Both the position numbers and the translations under genes were made by a program. Below, piece after piece: positions 49,942-58,546 of a stretch of DNA of 64,000 nt. The DNA comes from Syntrophaceae bacterium (GTDB lineage: Bacteria; Desulfobacterota; Syntrophia; Syntrophales; PHBD01). The notes under the pieces are model-generated. The model saw nothing but the letters and a program-made list of their open reading frames with translations. It did not search any database and was not told the origin of the DNA. The stretch spans positions 124,001 to 188,000 of the forward strand of contig JABLXX010000005.1 of the NCBI GenBank assembly GCA_013177825.1. The letters are read 5' to 3'. Each line of letters starts with the position of its first letter. Within the stretch, counting starts at the first letter, position 1.

Positions 49942-50733
49942 TCACTTTCCTGTGAATTCGGGGAGACGCTTGGCAAAAAACGCCCGGGCCCCTTCCTGGT
50001 AATCCCGGGTCTTCCCGGCCCGGATCATTCCTGATCGTTCCCGCTCCAACTGGCGCTCCAGGAGATCCATCATGGAGTGATTCATGTTCTCCTTGGCGAT
50101 GGCGAAGGCCGTCGTGGCGCCCCGGGCCAGGTGCCCGGCCAGCTCGAGGGCCTCCCGCTCCAGCTCCGCGTCCTCCACGACGCGGTTGACGAGCCCCCAC
50201 TCCAGGGCCTGGCGGGCATCGAACACCGGATCGAGGAGCATCAACTCGTTCGCCCTGGAGAATCCGATCAGAAGGGGAACCAGGAGTGCCCAGGCACCGT
50301 CGGGAACCAGGCCCAGGCTCGTGTAGGCCTGGCGGAACCGGGCCGAGGCCGCGCAGAGCCGCAGGTCGCAGGCGGCGGCCAGGCTGATGCCGGCCCCCCC
50401 GGCTGCCCCGTTGACGGCGGCGATCACGGGCTTGCGCATCATCCGGATGGCCAGGATGGCGATGTTCAGAAGCTTGATGATCTGCCGCAGGGGCTCCGAG
50501 GGATTGGTGTCCAGGGACTCCCGGAACTCGCCGATGTCTCCGCCGGAGCAGAAGGCCCGTCCCTGACCCGTCAGGATCACGCAGCGGACGCTCTCGTCTT
50601 CGGCGCAAATCTCCAGACCCTTCACCAGGTCCGTCAGGTGGCCCGTGCTCAGGGCGTTCAGCGACTGCGGCCTGTTCATGCGGACGACGGCGATCGAGTC
50701 CTTCCTTTCCAGCACGATGTTGTCGAATGTCAT
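49942..50733 (-). CDS. Enoyl-CoA hydratase/isomerase family protein
   Basis: 263 aa from ATG 50733 with AAGGGGAGGGAACGGCC upstream. Crotonase fold: MNRPQSLNALSTGHL, the oxyanion-hole stretch AFCSGGDIGEF, and VNGAAGGAGISLAAACDLRL. The usual catalytic glutamate in the GLVPDGAW region is replaced by Asp/Gly context, so it may be an isomerase or have another acyl-CoA substrate. It starts 55 bp after the 9-heme cytochrome gene, on the same strand. Confidence 0.85.
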   Translation of the reverse strand: MTFDNIVLERKDSIAVVRMNRPQSLNALSTGHLTDLVKGLEICAEDESVRCVILTGQGRAFCSGGDIGEFRESLDTNPSEPLRQIIKLLNIAILAIRMMRKPVIAAVNGAAGGAGISLAAACDLRLCAASARFRQAYTSLGLVPDGAWALLVPLLIGFSRANELMLLDPVFDARQALEWGLVNRVVEDAELEREALELAGHLARGATTAFAIAKENMNHSMMDLLERQLERERSGMIRAGKTRDYQEGARAFFAKRLPEFTGK

Positions 50734-50788
50734 GGCCGTTCCCTCCCCTTTCAAAACACCATGGTTCGGATGGACCCTCCGGAGTGGA

Positions 50789-52660
50789 TCAGGGCGCCAG
50801 CATCGCCCACACGATCAGCACCGTCAGGAGGAGACCCAGAAGCAGGCTTCCCAGGCCGAAGACGGCGGCAAACAGCTTCACGGCGATACCGGGGTGCTCC
50901 CGCTTGAGGCCTTCCAGTCTCTCTTCCGCCATCACCCGCTCATATTCCAGGGGACGCTGCTCCCTCATTTCATCAAGGGTATACGTGCCCGAGAAGATGA
51001 GACGATCCAGGGGAAACTTCGTCGGGATGAAGTGGGTGTTGAAAAAGTGGACCGTAAAGATGAACAGGGCCGCCAGAAGCGCTTCCTCGGAATGGACCAG
51101 GGTCGCAACGTTCAGGACCCAGCCGGGGACGATCCAGGATGACCACTCCGTCTTCCACAGGAGAAGGCCCGAGACGCCGATGGCGAACATGCCCCAGAAG
51201 ACCGCCCAGAAGTCGAACTTCTCCCAGTAGGTCCAGCGCTCGAACTTCGGCATGGGCCCCCGATCGAAGAACCAGAGGAACATGTCCCGGATGTCCCGGA
51301 TGTCCTTGAAGTTGGGAACCAGCGACTCGGGACCGAATATGCGGCCGACGAGGCCCTTCATACCCTGTCCTTTAGGGAAAAAGTAGATCAGGCCCTTGAT
51401 CGCTACAATCGTGACCAGGACGATGAGAACGAAGGCCGCCAGCCGGTGGAAGAACCCGGCCACCTCGTTGCTTCCCCACAGTCCCAGCAGGAATTTCGAC
51501 CAGAGAACGGAGGGATATTTGATGGGGAACCCCGTCAGGATGAGCGTGAAGAACGAAACAATCAGGATCACGTGCATCAGCCGCTCCCAGGGACGGAAGC
51601 GCTGGATCTGAACATGGCCGTCGGTTCCCGGGAAACACTGCTCCGGAAGGAGGCCTTCCTTTTCACGCCGGTGCTTCTCCCAGTATACCTTCCGCCACCA
51701 CAGGAAGGTGTGGGTCCAGAAGAAGAGGAACACCCCTCCCAGGAGAATCTCCATGAAAATGAAGGCCCAGTAGAGGGCGGGGTAATTCTCCCGGTCGTGG
51801 TAGTCCGGGTGGGCGCTGTAGGAAACGAAACGGGGATGGAATCCCTGGTGGCAGGCGCCGCAGTTCTTCACGAGGTTGGCGGGATAGAGGCTGGAGCCGG
51901 GATCCGTCTTGGGAAGGATGTCGTGCCCCTTATGACAGTCGGCGCATCCTGCAACCTGGGACGGATAGCCGGCGCCGCGCACCTTGCCGTGATAGGTCTG
52001 CTCGTAATAGGCGACAATGTTCGGCCGGAGCTTGTTCCGCTTCACAAGATCCGCGTCGGTGTGGCATTTCACGCACCGTTCCGTGTAATGCGTCCGCGCT
52101 TCCTTCGGATATGCCCCCCCGGCCGTATGAAAAGCCCGAGTGTCGTGAAGCCCGTGGCAGTCGGCGCAGGAGGCGGCGTCCTCGTTGCCCTTCAGGACGG
52201 CCTCGGCATGCCCTGCGGTGACATATTCGTCCCGGCTGTGGCATCGCGTGCAGTCCTCGACGATGGCCTTTTTGACGCTTCCCTCCGTTTTCCGGAGCCC
52301 GTGGATCTCCCCATGGCAGTCGGCACACTGGAAATTTCCCCGGAGGAAATGAACGTTCTTCCCGAACGCCCGGGCCACTTCGCCGTGGCAGTCGCCGCAG
52401 GCCACAGGCTTCGGCTTCTCCTCACCCCTCATGTGGCGGCCCGCGTCGGTGATCCCCTGGTGGCAGCTCGTGCAGCTGTTCGCCCCGTGGGCGGAACCGG
52501 CATATCGGGATTGGAACGGCTCGCTGCTGTGGCAGCCGAGACAGGCGGAGGACGAGACCGAGGCGTAACCGGGGACCGTCGTGAGGATCCAGGCCAGGCA
52601 TGCACCCGCCGCGAGCAGGAGAGCGCCATACCGACGCAGCCAGCGATATAATCGTTCCAT
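50789..52660 (-). CDS. Nine-heme cytochrome c fused to a cytochrome b561-like membrane domain
   Basis: 623 aa. N-terminal membrane/signal helix, then nine CxxCH sites between about residues 40 and 285 (CLGCH, CTSCH, CGDCH, CADCH, CTRCH, CADCH, CVKCH, CADCH, CGACH). The rest has about six membrane helices with histidines suited to two b hemes (RLMHVILIVSFF, FFHRLAAFVLIV, VHSEEALLAALFIFTVHFFNTHF). It would move electrons between the quinone pool and periplasmic cytochromes. Downstream partner genes encode rhodaneses and further multiheme cytochromes, so it looks like their membrane entry point. Confidence 0.85.
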   Translation of the reverse strand: MERLYRWLRRYGALLLAAGACLAWILTTVPGYASVSSSACLGCHSSEPFQSRYAGSAHGANSCTSCHQGITDAGRHMRGEEKPKPVACGDCHGEVARAFGKNVHFLRGNFQCADCHGEIHGLRKTEGSVKKAIVEDCTRCHSRDEYVTAGHAEAVLKGNEDAASCADCHGLHDTRAFHTAGGAYPKEARTHYTERCVKCHTDADLVKRNKLRPNIVAYYEQTYHGKVRGAGYPSQVAGCADCHKGHDILPKTDPGSSLYPANLVKNCGACHQGFHPRFVSYSAHPDYHDRENYPALYWAFIFMEILLGGVFLFFWTHTFLWWRKVYWEKHRREKEGLLPEQCFPGTDGHVQIQRFRPWERLMHVILIVSFFTLILTGFPIKYPSVLWSKFLLGLWGSNEVAGFFHRLAAFVLIVLVTIVAIKGLIYFFPKGQGMKGLVGRIFGPESLVPNFKDIRDIRDMFLWFFDRGPMPKFERWTYWEKFDFWAVFWGMFAIGVSGLLLWKTEWSSWIVPGWVLNVATLVHSEEALLAALFIFTVHFFNTHFIPTKFPLDRLIFSGTYTLDEMREQRPLEYERVMAEERLEGLKREHPGIAVKLFAAVFGLGSLLLGLLLTVLIVWAMLAP

Positions 52661-52681
52661 CTTTCTACCTATCGGTTCTTC

Positions 52682-53485
52682 CTATCGTTTGCCCCGGGAT
52701 TTCGATTCCTTTTCCAGAAACGCCTGCCACTGCCGCATCCCTCCGAAAAGGCGCACAGCATCGAGCCCCTTTCTCCGCAGATACGACGACGCGAGAAACG
52801 ACCGCTCTCCGCAGTCGTCCACAACCAGAATCGGTTTGTCGAGGGGGATTTCCGGATAGCGCTCGTGAAGCTCCTCGAGGGGGATATTGAGGGCATCCCC
52901 GATATGGCCTTGCTTGTATGCATCGGTCATCCGGATGTCGAGGACCGTCAGGGGCCGTTTCTGCTCCAGCCAACCCTTGAGCACGGCTGGCCGGACCGCA
53001 GGCTGGGGCGTCCGGGGAATCCGCCCGGGCGACTCGATGGAGAACCCGGCCTCTTTCCAGGCAGCCAGGCCACCCTTGAGCACCAGGACCTTCGTGTAAC
53101 CAAGGGGCCGCGCAGCCGCGAGATACGGATCCGCCTGGGGGCATTCCCGAATCACGCAGTAGAGAACCAGCGGGCGATTCCGGTCCGGCGCCAGCCGGGG
53201 AAGCAGCACCGCCGGATCCCCAACGGACGGACAGATCGAACCCGGAATCCGGCTGTCCAGGCACTCGATCCGGCTCATGACGTTCAGCACGGTGGCGCCG
53301 CCCTCCTCCAGGAGACGGTCCAGGGCCGCCGGGTCGATGGTCGCAGGACCCGCACCGGTGGCGTCTGCCGCCCAGGCGGATCCCGACAGGAGAAGCAGAA
53401 GAGCCACCAGGACAAGGCCGCCCGTTTTGAGGCCCCGGGAGACCTGCACGGCGAGCCGCCCGGAACGGAGAATCCGGTTATTCAT
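52682..53485 (-). CDS. Exported tandem-rhodanese protein
   Basis: 267 aa from ATG 53485, overlapping the cytochrome stop by 8 bp. A signal segment (GLVLVALLLLLSGSAWA) precedes two rhodanese domains. Domain 1 has LVLYCVIRECPQAD with a candidate active cysteine; domain 2 has DIRMTDAYKQGHIGDALNIP and VVDDCGERSFLASSYLRRKG with the second cysteine. Both active-site loops keep a Cys, unlike many rhodanese pairs where one is inactive. It probably handles sulfane sulfur or selenium in the periplasm beside the cytochromes. Confidence 0.85.
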   Translation of the reverse strand: MNNRILRSGRLAVQVSRGLKTGGLVLVALLLLLSGSAWAADATGAGPATIDPAALDRLLEEGGATVLNVMSRIECLDSRIPGSICPSVGDPAVLLPRLAPDRNRPLVLYCVIRECPQADPYLAAARPLGYTKVLVLKGGLAAWKEAGFSIESPGRIPRTPQPAVRPAVLKGWLEQKRPLTVLDIRMTDAYKQGHIGDALNIPLEELHERYPEIPLDKPILVVDDCGERSFLASSYLRRKGLDAVRLFGGMRQWQAFLEKESKSRGKR

Positions 53486-55466
53486 GGGATGGAACACGGG
53501 TCAGCCCCCATTCGCTCATCTGGGGAACCGCATTGGGCTCCTTCAGGTTCGGGTAGTCGTCCTTGAGAAATCCCCTCGGATTCTTCATCTGCATCTTCGT
53601 GAAGAAAGGAGCCGCATCGTCGTGGCACTGGGTGCATCCCTTCGCTCCAAGCGTCTTCTTCTGCTTTAGGGGAGTGATGCCGTGCTCCACGGGATAGGAT
53701 TTGACGGCACCGACCAGCGGCTCCGCTGCAATCCCGCTTCCCTCGGAACGGTAGACACGGTCGGAGATGAAGACCACGTTCCGGAATCCTCTCTTCTGCA
53801 GCACCTGGATCATCCCGAGGATGTCGGCATCCGACACGGCGGCGGGGAGGCGAACGTTCTTTCCGTCTCCGCCATTCACCGCCAGGGACGTCAGACCCTG
53901 AACCCCGCCTGCGGCCCGCTGCACATGCCGGAGCGGAATCGGACGGATCTCTCCGCTCTTCATTCGCTCACCGAACCACGTCTTTAACTTCGGCACGTGG
54001 GACAGGTATTTCTCACGGGACACCTCTCCCGCCCGGCCCCTGGTCTGCCAGGGAAGCCACGGCGTCCGGGCCTGCCGGCCATAGTCCGCCGGGACAAGGG
54101 CCAGAGCGAAGCCGTCCGCCGTGAAGCCCGCCTCCCGGCCGGTGCTCATATCGAGAAGTGCCAGACCCCGGGCGGGCCGTTCCGTTGCGTGACAGCCGGT
54201 GCATGCGACAAGGGAAAAGTGGAAGGATCCCCTGGGGAAGTTCCTCTCGTGGGCGCTTTGCGGATCCCTGGCCGCCGCGGGCATTCCGGGCCGGGAAGGC
54301 TTGTACTTCCTGTCGTAATGGCATCCGGCGCAGGTCTTCATGTCCCGCCCGTCCAGGTCGTTCCGCACCGCCACCGCCGGATTCCATCCCTTGGCAATCT
54401 GGTGCCGGAGGCGTTCGGCCCGGGACTTTCCGGCCAAGGGGTGGCAGTCGCTGCAGCGGAGGCCGGCTGCGGCGTGCACGTCATGGGGAGCGTCGTTGAT
54501 CGTTCCGGTGTTCTTGGCGTCTCCCTCGCGGTGGCAGGCCAGGCAGTTGTCCCGCTGCACCGCCCGGGAAATGACGGATCCGCGAAGACGGCCGTCCTTT
54601 GTGAACAGGCTGCCGTCGGTCCAGGAATAGTCCACAACGGGCCGTTTCGTGAAGTTCCATGTCCCCCGGAGAAACGCCCGGGATTCCGATCCCGCTCCGG
54701 GAGCGGCATAAGTGAAGACGGCGCCGCTGACTTTCCCGAGGCCGCCGCCCGCCGTGGCGGCCCAGCGGTAATTCCGGCGGTTGATCTGCTCGATCCGTTC
54801 TTCGAACCGGTAGCCTTTCCGGTGGCAGATCAGGCAGTCCGCCTCCAGGACGCCGCTCTCCCGGAAATGGCTCCGGCCGTCCGGCGTCAGGTGGGAAGAG
54901 TAGTCGCCGTCGAGAGGGGCTTTCGCGGACCGCTCCGCCTCGATGTGGTTCGCAGTCAGGTTGCGGCGTCCGTCGGCCCGGCGTCCGTATTCGAGAGGAC
55001 CGCCGCCGGGATGGCACCAGCCGCAGGCCACGGACTCGACGCCCGCTTTCTGGTTCCGTTTCCCGTAACCGCCGATCCAGTCGTACGTGGAGAGGTCTAT
55101 TTCCCGGGCACTGCCGTTCGCCTTCCGGGCGACACGGCCGGCGGCGGCAAAGGGGGACCAGTTTCCGAACATGCCCGGGGAAAGGATCCAGGGCCGCTTT
55201 GGATCGTGGCGGTCGCTCATCTCATCGAAGCCCTGCTGGAAATGATAGCCCGACGTGATCACGTCGTAGTTGTGGCAGGCCCCGCAGGACTTCCTGGGGC
55301 TGTAAGGATCCGCCCGGTTCGAGAGCTGGGTGATCCGGTCGCCCTGCTCGTTCTTCAGCCAGACATCGGGATGGGCCCGGGCCGGCGCCGGGAGGACGAT
55401 CACCAGCAGACAAAGCAGTAGGGCCGCGATGACGGGAGAGACATGGGGTGATTTCGTTTGCTTCAT
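53478..55466 (-). CDS. Eight-heme periplasmic cytochrome c
   Basis: 662 aa from ATG 55466 with AGGGACCGGATC upstream. Signal peptide ending ...LPAPARA. Eight CxxCH sites: CGACH, CGWCH, CLICH, CLACH, CSDCH, CAGCH, CTGCH, CTQCH, widely spaced. A long heme-free stretch around residues 240-310 and a final KKTLGAKGCTQCHDDAAP region separate them. No close family recognised from sequence alone. Translation is coupled to the tandem rhodanese. Confidence 0.85.
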   Translation of the reverse strand: MKQTKSPHVSPVIAALLLCLLVIVLPAPARAHPDVWLKNEQGDRITQLSNRADPYSPRKSCGACHNYDVITSGYHFQQGFDEMSDRHDPKRPWILSPGMFGNWSPFAAAGRVARKANGSAREIDLSTYDWIGGYGKRNQKAGVESVACGWCHPGGGPLEYGRRADGRRNLTANHIEAERSAKAPLDGDYSSHLTPDGRSHFRESGVLEADCLICHRKGYRFEERIEQINRRNYRWAATAGGGLGKVSGAVFTYAAPGAGSESRAFLRGTWNFTKRPVVDYSWTDGSLFTKDGRLRGSVISRAVQRDNCLACHREGDAKNTGTINDAPHDVHAAAGLRCSDCHPLAGKSRAERLRHQIAKGWNPAVAVRNDLDGRDMKTCAGCHYDRKYKPSRPGMPAAARDPQSAHERNFPRGSFHFSLVACTGCHATERPARGLALLDMSTGREAGFTADGFALALVPADYGRQARTPWLPWQTRGRAGEVSREKYLSHVPKLKTWFGERMKSGEIRPIPLRHVQRAAGGVQGLTSLAVNGGDGKNVRLPAAVSDADILGMIQVLQKRGFRNVVFISDRVYRSEGSGIAAEPLVGAVKSYPVEHGITPLKQKKTLGAKGCTQCHDDAAPFFTKMQMKNPRGFLKDDYPNLKEPNAVPQMSEWGLTRVPSHE

Positions 55467-55532
55467 GATCCGGTCCCTACCGATTCAAACCGGAGAGCGC
55501 GGCACGGTCGGCCGGCTCCATGTCCATGGGGG

Positions 55533-55572
55533 AAGAAAAGCCATCCGCCCCTCCCGTCCGGAGGGGCGGATG
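55533..55572 (-). terminator. Intrinsic terminator between the rhodanese gene and the 8-heme cytochrome gene
   Basis: Perfect 13 bp stem CATCCGCCCCTCC/GGAGGGGCGGATG (55542-55572) with a 5 nt loop, then GCTTTTCTTCC on the minus strand. It divides the cluster into 57885-55730 and 55466-49442 units. Confidence 0.75.
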
Positions 55573-55729
55573 GGAATTTGCACTCCTTTATTCAGCAGCC
55601 TGTCGAGTCGTCTTTTCCAGGCGGCTCAAACAGGGTTGAGACAACACTCCCGATGTCCCGAGCCATGGTTCATGCATCAAATGGCAAAGGATGACGGGAA
55701 CACGGCACCCGGGCTTCCTGCGGAACCTA

Positions 55730-56620
55730 CTAGGGCTCCATGGGTGCGGCCGAATCCTTTGCCCACTCCATGAAGGAGCCGTCATAGATCTTCACATCCC
55801 GGTAACCCAGCCAGGACGACATGACAAAGGCCCAGGACGTGCACGTCTTCCCGGTGTCGCAATAGAGGATGATCTCCCTGCCGGGATCCGTCCCGGCTGC
55901 TTTCGAGGCCAGGGCGGCGAGGGCATCCTTCGACTTGTAGAGTCCCTCCGGCGTGTAGAGAGCGCTCACGGGCAGGTTGACGGCTCCCTTGATGCGTCCC
56001 GTCTTCGGAACGAAGGGCAGCTTTTCCTTGCCTTCAAAGGCCGCCGGAGCGCGGACGTCGACGATCACGGCCTTTCCCAGCCTGTCTGCCACATAGGCCT
56101 TGGAAACGAACAGTCCCTTGTTCATCTTTCCCTTGAAAGGCCTGGCTTTGGGTCTGACCATGTCCTGGGAAAGAGCCTTCTTTTCCTTGACCCATTTCTC
56201 CTGGCCGCCGTCCAGGATCGCCACCTGGTCGACACCCATGTACTTCAGGGTCCAGGCCACGCGGGTCATGTCGAAGCGCGCCGGGGGAGGAGCCGTATTG
56301 CCGATCAGCACGACCCAGGAATCCGCAGCGATTCCCGCTCCGCCGATGGCGTCCGCCAGGTCGTCCGCCGGAGGCAACTCGTTCAGGAGATCCCCTTTCT
56401 TGATTGCCCAGGTCCCGTAAAAGACGTTCACCGCCCCTGGGATGTGGCCTGCCTTGTAATCCTCTACCTTCCGGACGTCTACCATGACCAGTTTCGCATT
56501 CCCCAGGTTCTTCTCCAGCCAGTCCGTGGAGACGACGGGATCCAGAACCTGCGCCCAGGCCGCCAGGGGCAGCAGCAGCGCTGCCATCACGACCGCCAAC
56601 AGCATGCTCCTTCGCTTCAT
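55730..56620 (-). CDS. Exported tandem-rhodanese sulfurtransferase (ExtH-like)
   Basis: 296 aa from ATG 56620 with GGAGGATAACCG upstream. Signal peptide MKRRSMLLAVVMAALLLPLAAWA, no lipobox. Domain 1 (residues about 30-155) has VDVRKVEDYKAGHIPGAVN but GNTAPPP in place of the active loop, so it is inactive. Domain 2 carries ILYCDTGKTCTSWAFVMSSWLGY with a catalytic Cys. It sits 23 bp after the selenoprotein-like cytochrome, as ExtH-type rhodaneses sit with ExtKL cytochromes; it may carry sulfane sulfur or selenium. Confidence 0.85.
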   Translation of the reverse strand: MKRRSMLLAVVMAALLLPLAAWAQVLDPVVSTDWLEKNLGNAKLVMVDVRKVEDYKAGHIPGAVNVFYGTWAIKKGDLLNELPPADDLADAIGGAGIAADSWVVLIGNTAPPPARFDMTRVAWTLKYMGVDQVAILDGGQEKWVKEKKALSQDMVRPKARPFKGKMNKGLFVSKAYVADRLGKAVIVDVRAPAAFEGKEKLPFVPKTGRIKGAVNLPVSALYTPEGLYKSKDALAALASKAAGTDPGREIILYCDTGKTCTSWAFVMSSWLGYRDVKIYDGSFMEWAKDSAAPMEP

Positions 56621-56643
56621 CGGTTATCCTCCTTGAATCGATT

Positions 56644-57885
56644 TTACCGCGTGATCGGCCTGATCGGACAGATCAGCCTGCTGTTCGCCGTGGAGCCGTC
56701 CCTGATGAGCTGTTCCCTGGTCAGGAATCCCGTTTTCTCCACATGGCAGGTATCGCAATTCCGGGTCCGGTCCGTCCGCTTCCGGATGTTGTGGACCGGG
56801 CTGTCCCAGTAGTTGGGAAGCGCATCGAAATGCTCCATTTTGATGCCTGCGGACGCGAATGTATCGCGCACGGCGGGAACCAGCCGCAGTGTCGTGAGGC
56901 TTTTTCCGTCCCTGGGATTGAGGCCCAGACGGAAACCGGCGGACGACTTGGAGCCGGGTCCGAGGTGGCAGCCGCTGCAGTCCCGGTACTGGCCCGAGGA
57001 GTGGCATCCGTAGCAGCTCACCTTGTCCTTGTGTCCCTCGTGGGCCGCCCGGACATAGAGCTTCGGACTCGTCATCTGCCTGTGGCAGCTGATGCAGGCA
57101 GGCCGGTCCTTCACCGCCTGCTTCGACTGATAGGCCGTACCGTCTCCGTGCATCTCCGCCTTCCGGTGGCAGTCCATGCACATCATGCCCTTCTGGTAAT
57201 GCACGTCCGGGGAGCCTCCGAATTCTCCGGTAAACTCCGGGTACACGCGGCCGCCGTGGCAGAAGGCACAGGTTTTTCCCTCGTCCTTCTTGACGAACTT
57301 GTGTCCCCGGATCAGCCCCAGGCCGATGCCGGACACAGGCGGAGACTTGACATGGCAGTCTCCGCAGGAGGCATGGCAGCTCCGGCACGATTTTTCAAAG
57401 ACCTTCTCCTCGAAGGCCTTGAATTCGGACGGCGAGAAACGGGGCCGGACACCCTCCCGCTGGCCCGCCGTGGTATAGTGGAGAGACTTGCCGTAGGTCT
57501 CCACGATCTTCTTGTGGCACATGGCACACTTCTGGAGATTGTCCGACGGCCTCCGGACCAGCCCCTTGTGGGCCTTGTCTTTGGAGACGATGCTGTCGTC
57601 ACCCTGGTGGCAAAGCTTGCAGGGGAGCTTCAGGTGGACGTCCTTCCCGAGCAGGTCTTTGTCCACCACGTATCCTTTGTAATACTCATCCGCCTTGACC
57701 GGCGGAGGCGCCCCGGCTCACCCTTCCCCTTCGGCCCCCATTGCGGGAGGTTTCACCATGGCCTTCATGATCGATGCATTGGTATGACAGGTGACGCAGG
57801 AGCTGGTCTGAGCGGCGTCTGCGGCCAGGACCATGAGAAAAAAAAGCGGAAGGACGATTGGAAACGGTCTGAAAAGCCATCGCAT
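56644..57885 (-). CDS. Eleven-heme cytochrome c with in-frame UGA, probable selenoprotein (ExtKL-like)
   Basis: 414 codons from ATG 57885, with GAGGGT upstream, to the stop at 56644, uninterrupted except for codon 56, TGA at 57720-57718. A signal peptide (MRWLFRPFPIVLPLFFLMVL...DAAQ) and the first heme site CVTCH (30-34) lie before the TGA; ten further CxxCH sites follow (CKLCH, CAMCH, CRSCH, CGDCH, CAFCH, CMDCH, CISCH, CYGCH, CSGCH, CDTCH). A SECIS-like hairpin follows the TGA at the right distance. Without recoding the second part would lack any export signal. I recall the Geobacter ExtKL family as a selenoprotein cytochrome of this kind. A plain nonsense mutation is the alternative. Confidence 0.8.
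57689..57706 (-). promoter_or_regulatory. SECIS-like hairpin after the in-frame UGA
   Basis: Seventeen nt after the TGA, TCCGCC (57706-57701) pairs with GGCGGA (57694-57689) around the loop GGTCAA. Bacterial SECIS elements have a short stem with a G or GGU at the start of the loop about this far from the UGA; the E. coli fdhF loop is AGGUCU. Confidence 0.65.
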
Positions 57886-58546
57886 GGCAGGACCCTCACG
57901 GTGGATTCACGACTTAGGGTGAATTTATAACAAACCGGTTCTCCCCTGTCAAACACCGTCAGAGAAAACGAAACAATTGTGCCCGGGAAAAGATGCGTCA
58001 TGCTTTCGGGGTTCCTCCTCCCTTGAAAGTAGGGTGCAACCCTATTGTCCGCCGCCTCCGATTCGTGATTTCAGGAAACCATACCGGCGGCGTCCGGACA
58101 ATCGGATGGACAAATTACCCGAACGCCGTCGCTTCAGGCTGCACAACCAAGTCCGGTTACGGGGCCTCGATATCCTGAGCCGGGCTTTGCGCCCTGCGGA
58201 ACGACCACGAACGAAGGATGGGATCGACCCGTCGATCGGGCCTCGTTCAGCGGCCTGCGGAAACCCGCCGAGCGTTCAGCAATCCCGGCGGGAGTTGCCT
58301 GAGAGCGCACGATCGAACCCGAGGCTGCTCGTGCTATCATGCCGGTTGCCGCGGGTGAAGCCGGAGGAACCGAAAAAAAACTGCCATTGTTTTTTAAAAT
58401 GTAGTATAAATTCCGCGCGTCAAGCGAGTCGGAACATCAAAGGCGGTTCCTGGTTTCTTTCGAAGCGTCCCTCGGGTTTTTATCGTCCATCACCCATTAT
58501 AAACCTACCGAAGCGGCGTGATGCCGTTTCGTTTCGGGGATGAGTC
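57886..58546. other. 661 bp intergenic region
   Basis: Divergent spacer between the selenoprotein-type cytochrome and the PLD-like gene. It holds GGGTTGCACCC-like and CGATC/GATCG inverted repeats, a CCTGAGCC...GAAGGATGGG block at 58177-58220 resembling sequence in repeat B, and an AT-rich patch with TAGTATAAAT near 58400-58412 that may be a promoter for the plus strand. A 188-codon open frame across it has no ribosome binding site and biased composition, and is not called. Confidence 0.4.

Noticed and set aside
49910-50608. Upstream extension of the DUF1499 frame
   Set aside because: It overlaps the enoyl-CoA hydratase gene in another frame; the GTG at 49909 has a ribosome binding site and a lipoprotein signal.
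56644-57669. Calling the cytochrome only from the GTG after the in-frame TGA
   Set aside because: That version has no signal peptide although it carries ten heme sites, and the upstream part in the same frame supplies exactly a signal peptide and another heme site.
57977-58543. 188-codon open frame in the spacer before the PLD-like gene
   Set aside because: No ribosome binding site, Pro/Arg/Ser-rich random-looking composition, and it covers the inverted repeats and AT-rich promoter-like patch.
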